DNA of 64,000 nucleotides from Druceiella hillmani (GCA_039881145.1 JAYKKI010000095.1:558001-622000); one strand, 5' to 3'; shown: positions 36,320-48,464, counted from the first letter of the stretch. Numbers and translations are program-made. Notes: a model not told the origin generated them from the letters alone.

Positions 36320-37880
36320 ATCCATAAAATTAATCGAATTAAATTTTGTAAATAATGTAATAAATATTACAAGACAATTTTGGATAAACTCGAGAAAAGT
36401 GAGTTGAAAGATAAAGTTTATTTAAACAGCAAAATGTGTACTGTGGATTTGAATATACAAACGTATGGTATTATAGTTTACCTTATTAGTAAGTTTTACC
36501 AATAAGGTAAAACCTATTATCAAGAACAATATTGCATTATGTTGTTATCATCTATTTCTAGCAGTTAATGCAATGCCTCCAAAATAATAATACCTGACAC
36601 ATTTAAACCTTTTTTGTGAATGAATATGTTAACTGATGAAAACCGAAACAAAACCTGTGCAGTAGTTACTAAGAAAATCACATACATGCAGACAAACATA
36701 ACGGGGGACTGTTAAATTTCATAAAATGAATTGATGTCCTCAAATTTACCTTTTATATCCATTGTGAGTTTCTTTGTATAAATTATTATTTGTATAAATA
36801 CATTTTGCATGTGGTTTGTCCTTTCAAGATATTTCTGGAATACTAAAAATGAAGTTCAAAATTCCATATTTCAACACTATGCAAGAAAATACTCAATACA
36901 CATATTTGAGAGACCGTAGTCTTTATTGTGTTGAATAGATGTTATATGTTAAAATTTGTATACGATGCTTATTAAATACAGAAAACATTTTGGAACGGAT
37001 AATTTCATACAACAATACTATCAGTTACTTTGAGTACTTAAAAGAAGTCACATTCATAGGTCCAGACTTCATTACTTGCTTACTCGTAGAAAAAGATATT
37101 TTGTGTACTTTTTCAAGGAAGTTTCGTACTAGATATCAACAATTTTTAGAATTTTTAAAAAATGTTCTTTCAACCGATGGTTAAAAGGTTTTGCTTCTGA
37201 AAATTTGAGCCCTGAAGGCTGATCGCGGAAACATATTCTTTATATGTGGTGGAAGGTGAAAGATCCGTTCTGTTGTAAGATTCTACGTACAAATATAATG
37301 GCTAGAACTGCTGTCTTCGTTAATTATATCCAGAAACTGAGCGATGCAAGTCGTTTAAAATTACCGACGAGTACACATGGTTACATTATTCATTGCAATG
37401 CCCTCCTCCCTGACATTACTTTACAGACTCGGCAGAAAATTTCCAAAATAGTAAAATGTTGAAATAAAGGATAAATGACAATTAAATAATCATTTTAGTT
37501 CTTTTTAGTAGTATAAAATCACAAATATAAGTATATATGCGTCTTAATTTAAGATGTCGTTGTAAACGGTAAAATAAATAAGTTTATTTTTAATATTAAT
37601 GGTCCACAATGAAATTAAACTATGTGATGTGATATTATTATGTCGGTGAGGACTTTTGAATATCAAATTGTAAACAGAAAATTATAGGGCACTACATAAT
37701 GAAATTTAAATTTTAATTATTTAATTTTCGACGTGGTCTTGCCGTGTTCATAGAAATATTACCAACGGGTAAATTTCATTGTACAATATTTATAAAAGCA
37801 TGTAAAAACATATTGAAAATGAAGGTAATTGGAATTAAAAAAACTCTCTGTTAGGTGTATTCGTTCTTTTTACACCATTA
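36320..37880. other. spacer with unassigned frames
   Basis: An imperfect hairpin lies at about 36475-36515 (TTTACCTTATTAGT pairing with ACCAATAAGGTAAA). At 36640-36700, CAAAACCTGTGCAGTAGTTA resembles an insect retroposon tail. Frames of 81 codons (36939-37184) and 72 codons (37244-37462) show no family motif. ATGAAATTAAACTATGTGAT near 37608 may be a degraded PLE end. Confidence 0.4.
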
Positions 37881-37883
37881 ATG

Positions 37884-38092
37884 TTGAATATATTTGGCGT
37901 TAATTCTGTAGAAATTCATTATTCACAATTAAATGAAGCTACGTGATGTAGTATTATTTCTGCTTTCATTAGTTCTTTACCACGACCTAGGTTTCGTTGT
38001 ATTACAACATCTATTAGCAAAGAATTTTCTTCAGTTTTAGAGTTGGGTTATTAGCAAAGAGATATTTGCTTATAGCCCACCTGAAGATATTG
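37884..38092. mobile_element. PLE terminal-repeat derivative C
   Basis: It starts at the true outer end, TTGAATATATTTGGCGTTAA, continues through CAATTAAATGAAGCTACGTG and CACGACCTAGGTTTCG, then turns into an inverted second arm (GGGTTATTAGCAAAGA against TATTTGCTTATAGCCC) and stops near GAAGATATTGTAA. It is a head-to-head terminal-repeat fragment without coding sequence. Confidence 0.8.
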
Positions 38093-38099
38093 TAAGTAC

Positions 38100-39757
38100 G
38101 TCATTAGGTAAAAATTTTACAACGTATTTCAGTAAAATTTACCTATTACATGTTGCCAATTTGAATGTTTATCTAAATCAACTGAGAAGAACAAATTAGT
38201 TGTTCCATCCCTTATTCTCTAAATTGACGAAAGACTACAGAGTTTGAAAGAAATTCATTCTCGTTATTCGCTATACCCATAATATTAAAACTATGACTCT
38301 TTGTTAATATTAAATGATAAAATTACTAACACTATATCATTAAACTGTATGGAAAAAGTAATTATACAAATTAAAATGTGAAAATTTCAGAGTACGTACA
38401 GAGACGTAATTTGAAAAACAGAAACGAAATCTGAAAAATATAAATTTTCCATAAAGATTTCTCTTGAAATGGAACTTATATGAGGACATAATCTTTTAAA
38501 GTTCTTTTTACTTTTAAAATTGCTAACGACTATCTTTATTTGTGCTTTCAAAAAATTACATTAGTAATTTAATAGTCACATACTTCACAATCGTGTATTC
38601 AAATATTGCAGTTGTAAGAAAGCCGGTTTAATAGATTAAACCAGCAATATCTGCGAACCTTCCAGAATTGGTTACTTGAATAGTATTATCAATACCCTTA
38701 GGTTCAATCACTGCTAAATAACACCAATATTTTCTCAGTTGTATAACATTCTTTAAAACCTACGTATTTACAACCTTACATATCTTACTTCCCAACTTTC
38801 ACTTAATATATAAATATCTACCAATAGTCATTGCTTTTAAGTAATAGTGTTTTTTTTTCTTATCTCATGAAATGATTCACAAATTATTAACTCTCACTGA
38901 ATTCATTTGTTATAAAATTTATCAAATAATGTTTTCATCTTTTCTTAATAATATAAGAGTTCATGACCTTTTCTTATATGTAAATTGAATATTATATAAT
39001 TGTATCTCGAATGAAAGGCCTCAAGTAAAATGTGATGTTGGTTGCGATCACAAAAAAAAATCTCTGTTTGATCCTCGATAGTATGAAACTTTCCACTGAG
39101 CTCACACGTGAGCCCGGACGGGATTATGGTAGCAAGTTAACAAAGAAAATATAGACGCCCATACTCTGACGCCCACCGTTGTTTTGAAGATATAAATTTA
39201 ATGCGGTCTCAGCACATATACACTATGTAGTTCGTCAGAAAGAAATAAAATCTCTCAAGAATTATCTAAAGTTATATAGAAAATATACTTAACTTTGAAA
39301 GATACATTCCTTTGACAAGACTTCTATGAAATGAGAGATGAAATAATATAAGAAAAACCGAGGTGACGCTTGGATTTCTAATAAAATTTAACTATAAGAA
39401 ACTGAACTACATAAAAATAAAATATTTGTGTTACATAAATTAATTCATTTATACAGGTAGAACTGAATTAAGTATAATTATGTCTCCATATTTATAAAAT
39501 TTCAAGCCGGACAAAACCCAAATGGAACTGTAATGATCTAGGATAAAGCAGTGGGAAATATTCAATAGCAAGAGATGCTCTTTGCATTATTTAATTTCCT
39601 ATGAGTAAATTTCATCTAAACACATCGCGTAAGCGAACTTGCTGAACTTGATCATTAATTTTTAAACATTGATTTATTCTTTTACTATCCTAAATATGAT
39701 AATAAAGTAACGATTGAGCAAGTTTTTGAATATTTTGATTACTGCCAATACTATAAA
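38100..39757. other. AT-rich spacer
   Basis: A GC-richer patch at 39100-39200 (GAGCCCGGACGGGATTATGG) looks like old repeat debris that I cannot classify. No gene seen. Confidence 0.4.
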
Positions 39758-40005
39758 AATTGTATTAAAATAAATATACATGTACTTAAGAGATTATGTG
39801 AAATTAAATATTTCAATCGACGTGAAAACATTTTGTCTAATGTAAAATATATTAAAACTAATGTATAAAGTTGAGAGACCTTAATATTTAAAACTCTCTA
39901 AGATTTAGTTTCGATACGTTGTAAATCGGCAAATATACGTATATGTAAGAATTAGATCATACAGAACAAACATTATCGTTTTGTAAGCCAAACAATTAGT
40001 TTACT
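39758..40005. repeat. local direct duplication, copy 1
   Basis: Aligns with 40948-41192. Shared words are TACTTAAGAGATTA, GTGAAATTAAAT, AAATATATTAAAACTAAT, and GATCATACAGAACAAAC versus GATCGTACAGAACAAA. The copies are 1.19 kb apart in the same orientation. Confidence 0.75.
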
Positions 40006-40948
40006 CAAAAGTTTCGTAAACAATTAAACACATATAAACAATGAAATATATTTAAGTACAATTATTTACATACGGTAAAATAATTTTTCAGCATCGGGAA
40101 TCACGTAGAAACTTATATAACAACCAGAATTTTATCGTAATTTACGAATCAGATAATATCAAGCCGGTTTTTATCATTATTTTCCAATTCAGTAGTTTTG
40201 GAAATTATCGTCTATTGAGAGGGGGGGGGAGGAGGTTGTGGGGCAGGTTCACGTTATTTGCACGTTTTGATGCAATTCTGAAGCTATACTACATAATGTT
40301 ATAAAAAAATATTTAGGTACTGCAAGAAATGTATTAACTACTAACTATAAGTATAAATTTCATTTAATTTTAAACTTATATTAAGTATAATTTCTATTTA
40401 CCATAAATATAAATTTCATAGTTTTACATCAAATGGTTTATAAAAAAAGCTGTGATAGAAGACGGACGTATGAGCGGTCTTATAAGGGTTCCATATTAAA
40501 TTTTAAAGTGCGGAACCCTAGAAACAACAGGGTAAATTTTAATAAAGTAACAGTCTCTGTAATACGTATGGAAAACTGACACGGATAATAATTTTTCTTA
40601 AGAAATGAGGAAGTTTAACAACATATCAATTAAACAAATATAGGAAACTTATTTATGACCAATGAGAAATATAGTTAATACATAAATCTTCTAAATTTAA
40701 ACGTAAAAGCCTTTGTATATATAAAAATCTCTAAAAAACATCCGTTTTTGTAAAATGATTTCTTTAAGCAAAAAGATATTTATATCCTAGAAAAATATAC
40801 GATATATTATCTATTTTATATTGATAGTTTCAGCCATGGGACAGGTGTGGAACGACATCTTCAACAAACTTTACTGTTCATACACTCAGTCCTAAATAGA
40901 ACGTACAACAGCAAAAATGCGAGGACATTAAATGTCAAAGTAGTATCA
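40005..40948. other. spacer between the two duplicate copies
   Basis: Contains a G-rich run (GAGAGGGGGGGGGAGGAGG near 40216-40234). At 40480-40515, AAGGGTTCCATATTAAA and TGCGGAACCCTAGAAAC form the GGGTTCC/GGAACCC pair common in insect interspersed repeats. No gene seen. Confidence 0.5.
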
Positions 40949-41192
40949 AAATTTTATTAAAATAAATATATATTTATACATACTTAAGAGATTAAGTGAA
41001 ATTAAATGCTACAATCGACATGAAAAAAATTCGACTAATATGAAATATATTAAAACTAATATACAAAGGCAGAGAAACGTTAATATTTAAAATTCTCAAG
41101 TAAGTTTTGATACATTGTTAATGGGTAAATATATGTATATGTTTGTATTAGATCGTACAGAACAAATACTAATATTTTGTAAAACAAACAAA
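40948..41192. repeat. local direct duplication, copy 2
   Basis: Partner of 39758-40005. The 71-codon frame starting at 41115 lies partly in this repeat and has no counterpart frame in copy 1, so it is not supported as a gene. Confidence 0.75.
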
Positions 41193-41708
41193 ATGGTATT
41201 GTATTGTTATCAATTGCTGTGGTTACTAAAGTTCAACACCACGATGATATTTAAATTAATGGCAATTTACTTTCTAAAAGACTATAGAAATAAAACTAGC
41301 TACTCTCATTTCTTCTCCACAATTTTATGAGCTGCCAAAAACTTTGTAAAAAATAAAAAAAGACGATGCCGCTAATAAGGAACGGTAGCATATGAAACAG
41401 TGCGTAAAATATTATCACCTAATGGAACTGGTCGTACATCAAATTTTGATCTCGGTATTACAATTTGATTAATAAAAACACATTTTGATTGGCATAAGCA
41501 TTAGACAAAAACCGTGCAGTTTAAAGTTGAATGAAACAATTAAATAAATTATCAATTTTAAAATCTCGCAGCGGTACTTCGATTAATAGAATCAAGTATA
41601 AGCTGTTTGATCCAGTTTATATATGTAATACTGTAATTTATTTATTTATTTACTATTGTTTAGATATTATGTTACAGGTAACCTATTCGTTAGAATTCAA
41701 AAATAGTA

Positions 41709-41976
41709 CACAATTAAATGAAACTACGTGATGTAGTATTATTACTATTTTATAGTTTTCGTAGTATTATTCTTACTTATTTTTATTTAAGATCTTTACT
41801 AATATCCCACCTGAATTATCTTTGCTAATATCCTACCTGAAGATGTTGTAATACAACGAAACCTAAGTCGTGGTAAAGAACTTAAAGAAAGTAGAAATAA
41901 TACTACATCACGTAATTTCATTTAATTGTGAGTAATTAATTTCTACAAAATTAACGCCAAATATATTCAATATTTA
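41709..41976. mobile_element. PLE-derived palindromic element D
   Basis: A 268-bp element made of two opposed terminal-repeat arms: ACAATTAAATGAAACTACGT at the left; CTACATCACGTAATTTCATT and the full outer end GCCAAATATATTCAA at the right. No coding sequence lies between the arms. AAAAATAGTA occurs on both sides (41699-41708 and 41977-41986) and is a plausible 10-bp target duplication, which would mean that this short inverted form inserted as a unit. Confidence 0.75.
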
Positions 41977-41989
41977 AAAAATAGTAGTT

Positions 41990-42580
41990 TAACAAAATTT
42001 AAACATTTGGATTAAACATGAATACCAAAGTACCGAATTATCTTTTGCTTTCCCCAAAAGATAATAATGGCCCATTTTGCCAAATTTACTTTCACTCATA
42101 ATGAATAAATTAGATTTCGGTTCAGAATTCAGACACTTCCAATACAATTCGGTAAGAGGGCGGTAAAGCAAAAAAGTGATGTTTGTGTGAGCGCAGGAAA
42201 TTGTCAAGTACGAATAATGGTAGTTTACATAATAACACAGGGTATAGAATTTTTCCTTCTAATAGCTGGAAGATAGGTGCATCCTTTCTTGTGAGTAGCA
42301 AGACTTGGAAATATGGCATACCAAATAACAAATTGGTATTGAAATCAAATGTAAACAATACTTTCATCGATTTTGGAAACAACAATGATCCGCTAGTGAC
42401 TAGGAGAGATTTAAATTACTCCAATCTACTTTCTAATGTCACATAAATAATCTTAGACCTGATTATATTTATAATTTAGTATTAAATCGACTGTGCATCT
42501 TTTAGTTACATATAAGGATAAAATAATTGTGTACGGTTTTGATATTATTAGGGCCCAAAGATCTATCCGCGGAGCTCGCT
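41990..42580. other. spacer with unassigned overlapping frames
   Basis: Frames of 72-87 codons lie on both strands between 41989 and 42446, none with a domain I recognise. The strand is ambiguous. Confidence 0.35.
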
Positions 42581-42659
42581 ACATTATTTCACATGATTAT
42601 CCGAGGCCCGGTAGCGACCTAAACTTTCGTTACATATTTCAGGTCGGTATATAGTCCAA

Positions 42660-43020
42660 ATGTTCCTCAACTTGACTCTGCCGCGGCTGTTTTTTGCTAC
42701 CGTGCCGGAGCCGACGTTGATGTTATACATATCTGTGATAGTAATCTTCACCTTGATGTCTACAAGCTTGAGACATCAATCTGAACCGCTGGTATACCCG
42801 GGTACATATTTAAAACATACGCATATATTTTTTATGAAAACTTTTAAGGATATATTTAATGTTTCCCTAGCAACTAGTTCTTATTTCTTACGTTACATAG
42901 TTATCCAGGTAACACCTACATATAGAGGTGGCACTGTGTGAGACGTAACTAATTTCAGACCGATCGCTTTCCCCGTTGCGACCGAGGGACTCATTAAGAC
43001 AAGTCAGCAGCACTGAAATT
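42660..43020 (+). pseudogene. possible non-LTR retrotransposon scrap
   Basis: Around 42950-42985 one frame reads DVTNFRPIAFPVAT, which resembles the N-terminal reverse-transcriptase block (xVxNYRPIxLLP) of non-LTR elements. The surroundings are GC-richer than the neighbours, but I found no other RT motif. The overlapping 93-codon frame at 42660-42941 has no known motif. This rests on a single short match. Confidence 0.3.
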
Positions 43021-44220
43021 CCACAATTTACTGTCAACCATTTATAAGTTCATATTATTACCTCCTTCTTTCATTACCGTATCAGCTAGTTGCTACCATA
43101 TTATCGCGTTTTCTTCAGATTTGCCAAAGTTCGGAAAGTCTCAAATCGACTCACCAGATTTGTTTACGTGCATATTTACACAAAAGTGAAATTAACAAAA
43201 ACTTGTTAAAAACATATGAACACTCGTAGAATACATAAAACATTCAACCTTCGTAAATCTTTGCAAATTTTTCTAAACATTTACAACCATCAGTCAACAT
43301 GTATATATTTATAAAACGTTTATAAAACTTTTTTAAATAAATAAATTTCTCCCTACATATCAATTTCACCGAGTCCTTTTACATAGATATGTTGAATTCT
43401 AAAAGTAATATTTTTACCGTTCCCAACCTAAGCTGGGCCTAAAGATTTTGTTTAAAATAAACCCTGTCGTACTTTATTTACTCCACAAAGCAAGCAAAGC
43501 AATGAAAAACATTTTTCAGCAAAACCCCAAATGTGTTTGCGAAAAAAAATTGACACCCACGTACATGGAAACTTACCAATTTATCTCCTGTATTAGCTGA
43601 TAACTTTTTATCTAATAAAATTTCAAGGGTAGTGAATAAAATAATGGTTCCTATGTTTACACAAGAAGGTTTGCGAAAGCCATTTGTGGTATAAAAATAC
43701 CAGTTTTCTCGCGCCGTTTTCTCAGTTTTAAATTTTGCAATGAAAGTAAATCTTATATATCAGTTTACAATTTTCGGCAATATTTTTATATACATTGTTG
43801 AATCTTGACAGGTGATTGAATGATGTTAAGATAATTGTTTTTTATTTTTCGTGGTATTTTTAATCATCAATTATTTCTTGTTATCTTAATTCCTAATCTC
43901 GTAATTTCTATACGCGAGTATTTCACAAATTTATTGTATCTTTAGTTTATTATATTTGCATTTTACACCGAAGATGTTGTCTGTAACGAAATCACTGAGA
44001 ACTCAATTATTCTAATCATTACTAGTCTTTTTTCACATCTTTTTTACTTATGTTATGATTATTTTGAAAAAAAAAAACTTTTTGAATAAATTCAAATATA
44101 ACATGTAATCATTTATGGGAAATAACAATATGCAGGAAAATTAAACCAGGCTAGAAGAGGTGGGTTAGACCAAAAATTTTATTGTTTGGAGCTAGAAGTT
44201 TAAAAACTAAATTTAGTGAA
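43020..44220. other. AT-rich spacer
   Basis: No coding or repeat signal recognised. Confidence 0.5.
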
Positions 44221-44222
44221 AA

Positions 44223-44362
44223 CAATTAGATTTTAGGCAATGAAATAATAATTTTATACAGCCACAAAGTTAGTTTTATATAGTCACAAAAGTTAACAAC
44301 TTTTTACATCATAGGCACTGTACATTTTTTAACATACACTTTCAAATTTATATTGCGTAATA
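44223..44362 (-). repeat. copia 3' LTR
   Basis: Matches 48315-48458: CAATTAGATTTTAGGCAA, GTTAACAACTTTTTACATCA and AAATTTATATTGCGTAATA. A further GAATTGCGTAACATTCCACT just to the right repeats the LTR edge and the purine tract, suggesting a short local duplication. Confidence 0.8.
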
Positions 44363-44813
44363 TTCCACTGAACTGAATTGCGTAACATTCCACTTGGGAA
44401 GGTTTACGTGAATAATTAAATGTTTTATTCAATTACAAAAGATATCATAATGCTATTTTTCATGTCATTTAATTTATTAAGCGATTTACTGCTTAATAAA
44501 TTTAATACGTTGAAAACTCATGTCAAAAGCCAAAGCTTTTTTCAAATGGATAACATTCAATATGGATAACTATCTCCTCAACCTTTCTGTAATAAAATTA
44601 TAACGTATATTAATATGCTTACTTATCTTATGAAATACTGGATTATGTATCGATTTAATTGCACACTGATTGTCTATATTTAATGTTACGGAATTTTGTG
44701 CTTCACCTATAACTAGTAAGAATTGTTAAAGCCACAACATATGTTTCACTGACTCGGATTCTGTCTTTTACAACACTGCTGTATTTTGTTTTCGACTTGC
44801 CCAAGTGACAGGC

Positions 44814-45179
44814 TCACTCTTCATTAAGAATATGTATCCAGTATTGGATTTTCAAGAATCTAAATCGCCTGCAAAAGTCACAATCGGAATACCCAATCAG
44901 CTTTGTATTGCAATCATACATAATGGACATATATATTGTACACTTCAAATAACAAATTATTTGTTTCACAGCATTTATGTGCATAGCTCCAGAATAAATC
45001 ATATACCTATTCACTAAATTTACTACATAAGTTATATCTGGTCTAGACTCCAAGGACAAAACAAGAAATAATAGTGCTCCCACTGCTTCCCTGTATGGAT
45101 AATTACTAATACTTTCATTTTCATTTTTTGACAATTGTACATTCACATCTTTCAAGTGTAATATAACCTTTACCTTCAT
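44814..45179 (-). pseudogene. copia RT C-terminal / RNase H start
   Basis: An open stretch of 121 codons. It reads YREAVGALLFLVLSLESRPD then ITYVVNLVNRYM, INAVKQIICYLK and LIGYSDCDF, which are the connection region and RNase H beginning of copia polyproteins (the GYSDxDxAGD motif is partly preserved as GYSDCDFCRR). The rest of RNase H is lost before the left LTR. The open frame here is a remnant of the polyprotein, and the ATG is incidental. Confidence 0.85.
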
Positions 45180-46000
45180 ATATTTTAAACTTATTTATTA
45201 TGCTTTCAATGTGCCTACTTTGATTCATAAACATACAACCATGTGTTTTAAGTATCTCTATACCAAAAAAAATTTGAAATTTAAAGTCTTTATTTCAAAC
45301 CTCTTTCCTAATTCTTTCAATAATATAGATAGAATTTCCTCATTATTGGATAACAACAATCCGACATAAATCATTAACAATATTTTGATATCATTAAAGT
45401 ATTCCACATACACACAATTGTCTGAATGACATGGTTTAAAGCTATAGACATGATAATAACTGATAGAAACTTCCTATTCCAATAACGAGAAAACTGTTTG
45501 AGACCTTATAGAGAATTGTTCAACTTACATACTCGACTCTAACGCCCTCAGGTTTCTCCATGTAGATCTCCTCCAATATCTTCCCATACAGAAAGGCAGT
45601 TTTTACATCAAACTGTTCTATCTGTAAGTCACTTCTTGCTACTAAACTCAATAACAACTTAATAATTACACCTGGTACTTGGTGAGAATGTTTCCTTATA
45701 GTCAATATCTTCTATTTGGAAAACCCTCAGACACACAGGCGAGCTTTGTGCCTTTCTGTCTCTCCTTCCTTATTCCTTTTGACACTGAAAACCCATTTGC
45801 ATGTAATAGACTTCTTTCCTGTTCTGTTTATTATCGTCCACGTATTGTTATCCTTATGGAAAATAAGCTCATCTTAAATAACTTTCTTCCAATTCTTTCG
45901 GTTAATACCAATTACTGCTTCTTCATAGGTACTTGGTTTATCCACCTCAGTTAGATCAATATTCAAATTTCTACGTTCCCCATGTTGCTACGTTCCTCCA
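45180..46000 (-). pseudogene. copia reverse transcriptase remnant
   Basis: On the minus strand, in order: TEVDKPSTYEEAVI; a block with ELIFHKDNNTWTIINRTGKK; CKWVFSVKRNKEGETERHKA (about 45760-45810); then IEQFDVKTAFLYGKILEEIY with MEKPEGV (about 45540-45640), containing the first RT Asp. Toward the left end, FFGIEILKTHGCMFMNQSRH and IESIINKF mark the thumb region. The YVDD segment is damaged beyond recognition. Stops and frameshifts are frequent. Confidence 0.85.
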
Positions 46001-46199
46001 TAATTATATTCCTTGGTGGATGATAAGTAACAAAATTATCATCAGAACTTCTCATACTGTCATTTCATATTGACAATACGAACTGGTCTTCATTTTCACC
46101 CTGTCCGTTGATTTTTACGTCAATAAAATGTTATTTTTGTTTAGTTATACTGCTAAGTTCATTAAACCTCACTTTTCTTGACACATGTATCTTCTTTAA

Positions 46200-47010
46200 A
46201 TTTTGGTCATATATTCTGTTATTTTTAATATCATTTTAGCATTTTTCTTATCTAATTTCTTCCTTTTTTCTTTTAGAATATGTGCATATGCACATGTTCC
46301 AAAAGAAAAAAGGAAGAAATGTAAAGAAAAAAACAAATATTCGAATATATTTTAAGTTTGGTTTTTGATTAAACCAAAGTTTATAGGGTGCTACATCAGT
46401 GATTTGGCTAGATGAACTTCTATTTAAGAGGTAGACCGTACCGTTGACAGTTTCAGTTCACAAATTTATAGGTATATCTTGCGCATAAAGCATCGACTTT
46501 GTACTTTTCATTATTATACACAGTTCTCTCTCAGCCCTGCCATTATGTTAGGTGGTAGTACTATACCTTATATTTTGCTTTCAAGAAAATCTTTAAATTC
46601 ATAATAGCTCTCATCTTCAACATTAATATATATGTGAAGAATGCGCACATCATTCTATAATTGGTTATTCACTATAGCATTATATTTCATGAAACACTTA
46701 AGCGCCTCAGCTTTGGGCTTCAGAAAATAAACATTTCGATAACTCGTATTATCATCCTAAAATAAAACAATGTAACGATTTCCTCATACTGATGACTCTT
46801 CAATGGAATCACAAACATCACTGTAGATTATATCACCTACCTGAAATGTATCCCTCGTTGATTTTTAATGGTAATCTAGCCTGCTTGCCATACTGACATG
46901 CTTCGCATATAAAATTGTCTTTACCAGTCAATAATAAGAATTGCTCCAGTTTTACTTATGTTTCAGAATTCTTTAACATTTAAGAGCCCCAAACGCTCGT
47001 GCCACATTTT
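46200..47010 (-). pseudogene. copia GAG-pre-integrase and integrase remnant
   Basis: Minus-strand blocks: WHERLGLLNVKEF and CEACQYGKQARLPLKINEG (GAG-pre-integrase zinc-binding region, about 46860-47010); IIYSDVCDSIEESS (first integrase Asp, about 46800-46845); DDNTSYRNVYFLKPKAEALK (second Asp region); LPPNIMAGLRENCV (the PQxNGxAER block carrying the Glu region, about 46510-46560); ITDVAPYKLWFNQKPNLKYI (about 46330-46400) and AYAHILKEKRKKLD. Several stops interrupt it. A 66-bp palindrome at 46255-46320 disrupts the last block. Confidence 0.85.
46255..46320. repeat. 66-bp near-perfect palindrome inside copia
   Basis: ATTTCTTCCTTTTTTCTTTT (46255-46274) is the exact reverse complement of AAAAGAAAAAAGGAAGAAAT (46301-46320), and the centre is GTGCATATGCAC. 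The left half encodes the expected copia residues on the minus strand; the right half replaces expected coding, so it probably arose by a local inverted duplication. Confidence 0.9.
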
Positions 47011-47484
47011 TATATCTGTCTGCACAACATTACAAGTTTCTTGTAAAACTGTTCTATTTCCAACTCGTAAAGTTTGTTTCCTTTTAGATGTGCATATATG
47101 ACCACCGTATTATCTATCATTATTAGAGCAATTTCATTATTTTTTTTATCATGTAACCTCTTCTGGTTGCTGCTCCTTCAGAAGAAAAATTCTATGTAAT
47201 TCAGGTACATGAAGCACGTCTTCCAATATATTATCTACTTACACACCTTTCACCTTTCTTCTAATTAATATTAATCCCTCACCAAGAATTTTTATATTTT
47301 GCTTGTTTGCTAATTTCACATTTCTATTCTCATCATGGCCATTATACTCTATATATTCACCGAATAATTGAAGCTTGTTTGCCATGTGTCCAATATTCAA
47401 GTATTATCTATATTCAGAGATGACAAAGGCTTTTCTGTACTGACATATTTGGCTGCTCTCGACTCTTGCGAACTGATGTCTTAG

Positions 47485-48208
47485 GCGCTCTGCAGCCCCT
47501 TGCGAAATGACCAATTTTGTTACAATTATAACATATAAATCGATGTCTTAAGTTACTTTCATTTGGCTTCCCACCGTATTTAATTTTTTTCTGATTTTTC
47601 TTAGTGATTACTAATGAGGTTTTATTGTCAGTATCGCTTCATTAGGTTTGCATCTTCGTCGATTAAACTTGCAGTTACATTTTCGACAATCCGATTATCT
47701 GGATGAAGCAATAATCATTCTTGTCGCAGACAACGGTACGTTGGGGAGGGGGGGGGGGAGTGGCAATGAGTTTAATATTTTGGTAATCATTGCTGTAACA
47801 CTCAATTTTTCACTATATTTTCTGAGCTGTTTCGCCATAACTTCTACTTCTAAATATGTTGCGCTATTGTTTAACTTGAACAATACGTATACTGGTAGAA
47901 TTTTTCGAACACAATCATCTTATTAAATTCGTATTTATATTCATATATAGTTTCTAATTTACTCATCACATCTTTTGCCATATCGCAATTTTCTACCAGC
48001 GAAATCTGGTTGAAATCCATTGATGACGTCAAAATTAACGCAGCCAATCCATCATCCTTGTTCCATTGTACTTGTACTTCATTTTACGTAGTCTCGGAGT
48101 GTATATATTCAAACCTGTCGCTCTCAAAGCATATTTGACTTGAAATTTCCACTGCTTGAAATTTCTGCCGGCAAACTTTTCAATCCTCGTCGAATTTATG
48201 ACTTCCAT
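47485..48208 (-). pseudogene. copia gag remnant with zinc knuckle
   Basis: A start codon at 48206-48208 opens MEVINSTRIEKFAGRNFKQW, then KFQVKYALRATGLNIYTP. After frameshifts, ATYLEVEVMAKQLRKYSEKL and SVTAMITKILNSLP (about 47750-47860) match the central copia gag motif. The region is interrupted by a C10-type homopolymer run (plus-strand G run at 47745-47756). The CCHC zinc knuckle CYNCNKIGHFARGC (C-X2-C-X4-H-X4-C) is intact at 47492-47533. The ATG fits the position expected just inside the 5' LTR. In intact elements Gag packages the RNA. The 92-codon plus frame at 47648-47926 is a shadow. Confidence 0.85.
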
Positions 48209-48314
48209 ATTAAAGTGAAGTTAAGTTCTTGACGTACCACGAAATTTCTCAACTTTAATATATTTTCTCTTTACTCAAGTTTGCAAAACAATTAATATTT
48301 CTTGCGTTCTGGAC

Positions 48315-48458
48315 CAATTAGATTTTAGGCAACGAAATATTAAAATTGAATAAGAATTTCTTATAAACTTAGTTTTATTCATTTACAAACGTTAACAACT
48401 TTTACATCATGGACACTACACTTTTTTATGGACACCTTAAAATTTATATTGCTTAATA
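48315..48458 (-). repeat. copia 5' LTR
   Basis: Matches 44223-44362 with visible divergence, including short insertions and deletions, which indicates an old insertion. The candidate primer-binding site lies directly to its left (48304-48316). Confidence 0.8.
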
Positions 48459-48464
48459 GAAACA

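Larger units (their letters stand above)
44223..48458 (-). mobile_element. Ty1/copia retrotransposon, decayed
   Basis: A 4.2-kb LTR retrotransposon on the minus strand with domain order gag, zinc knuckle, GAG-pre-integrase, integrase, reverse transcriptase, RNase H start; integrase before RT identifies the Ty1/copia group. LTRs of ~140 bp bound it. Next to the right (5') LTR the minus strand reads TGGTCCAGAACGC, a candidate primer-binding site. Next to the left (3') LTR it reads AGTGGAA before TATTACGC, like the short polypurine/LTR junctions of this group. Many stops and frameshifts make it inactive. A 5-bp target duplication could not be confirmed. Confidence 0.88.

Noticed and set aside
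42660..42941. 93-codon plus frame as a gene
   Set aside because: No motif, and it sits in what may be a non-LTR element scrap; not supported as coding on its own.
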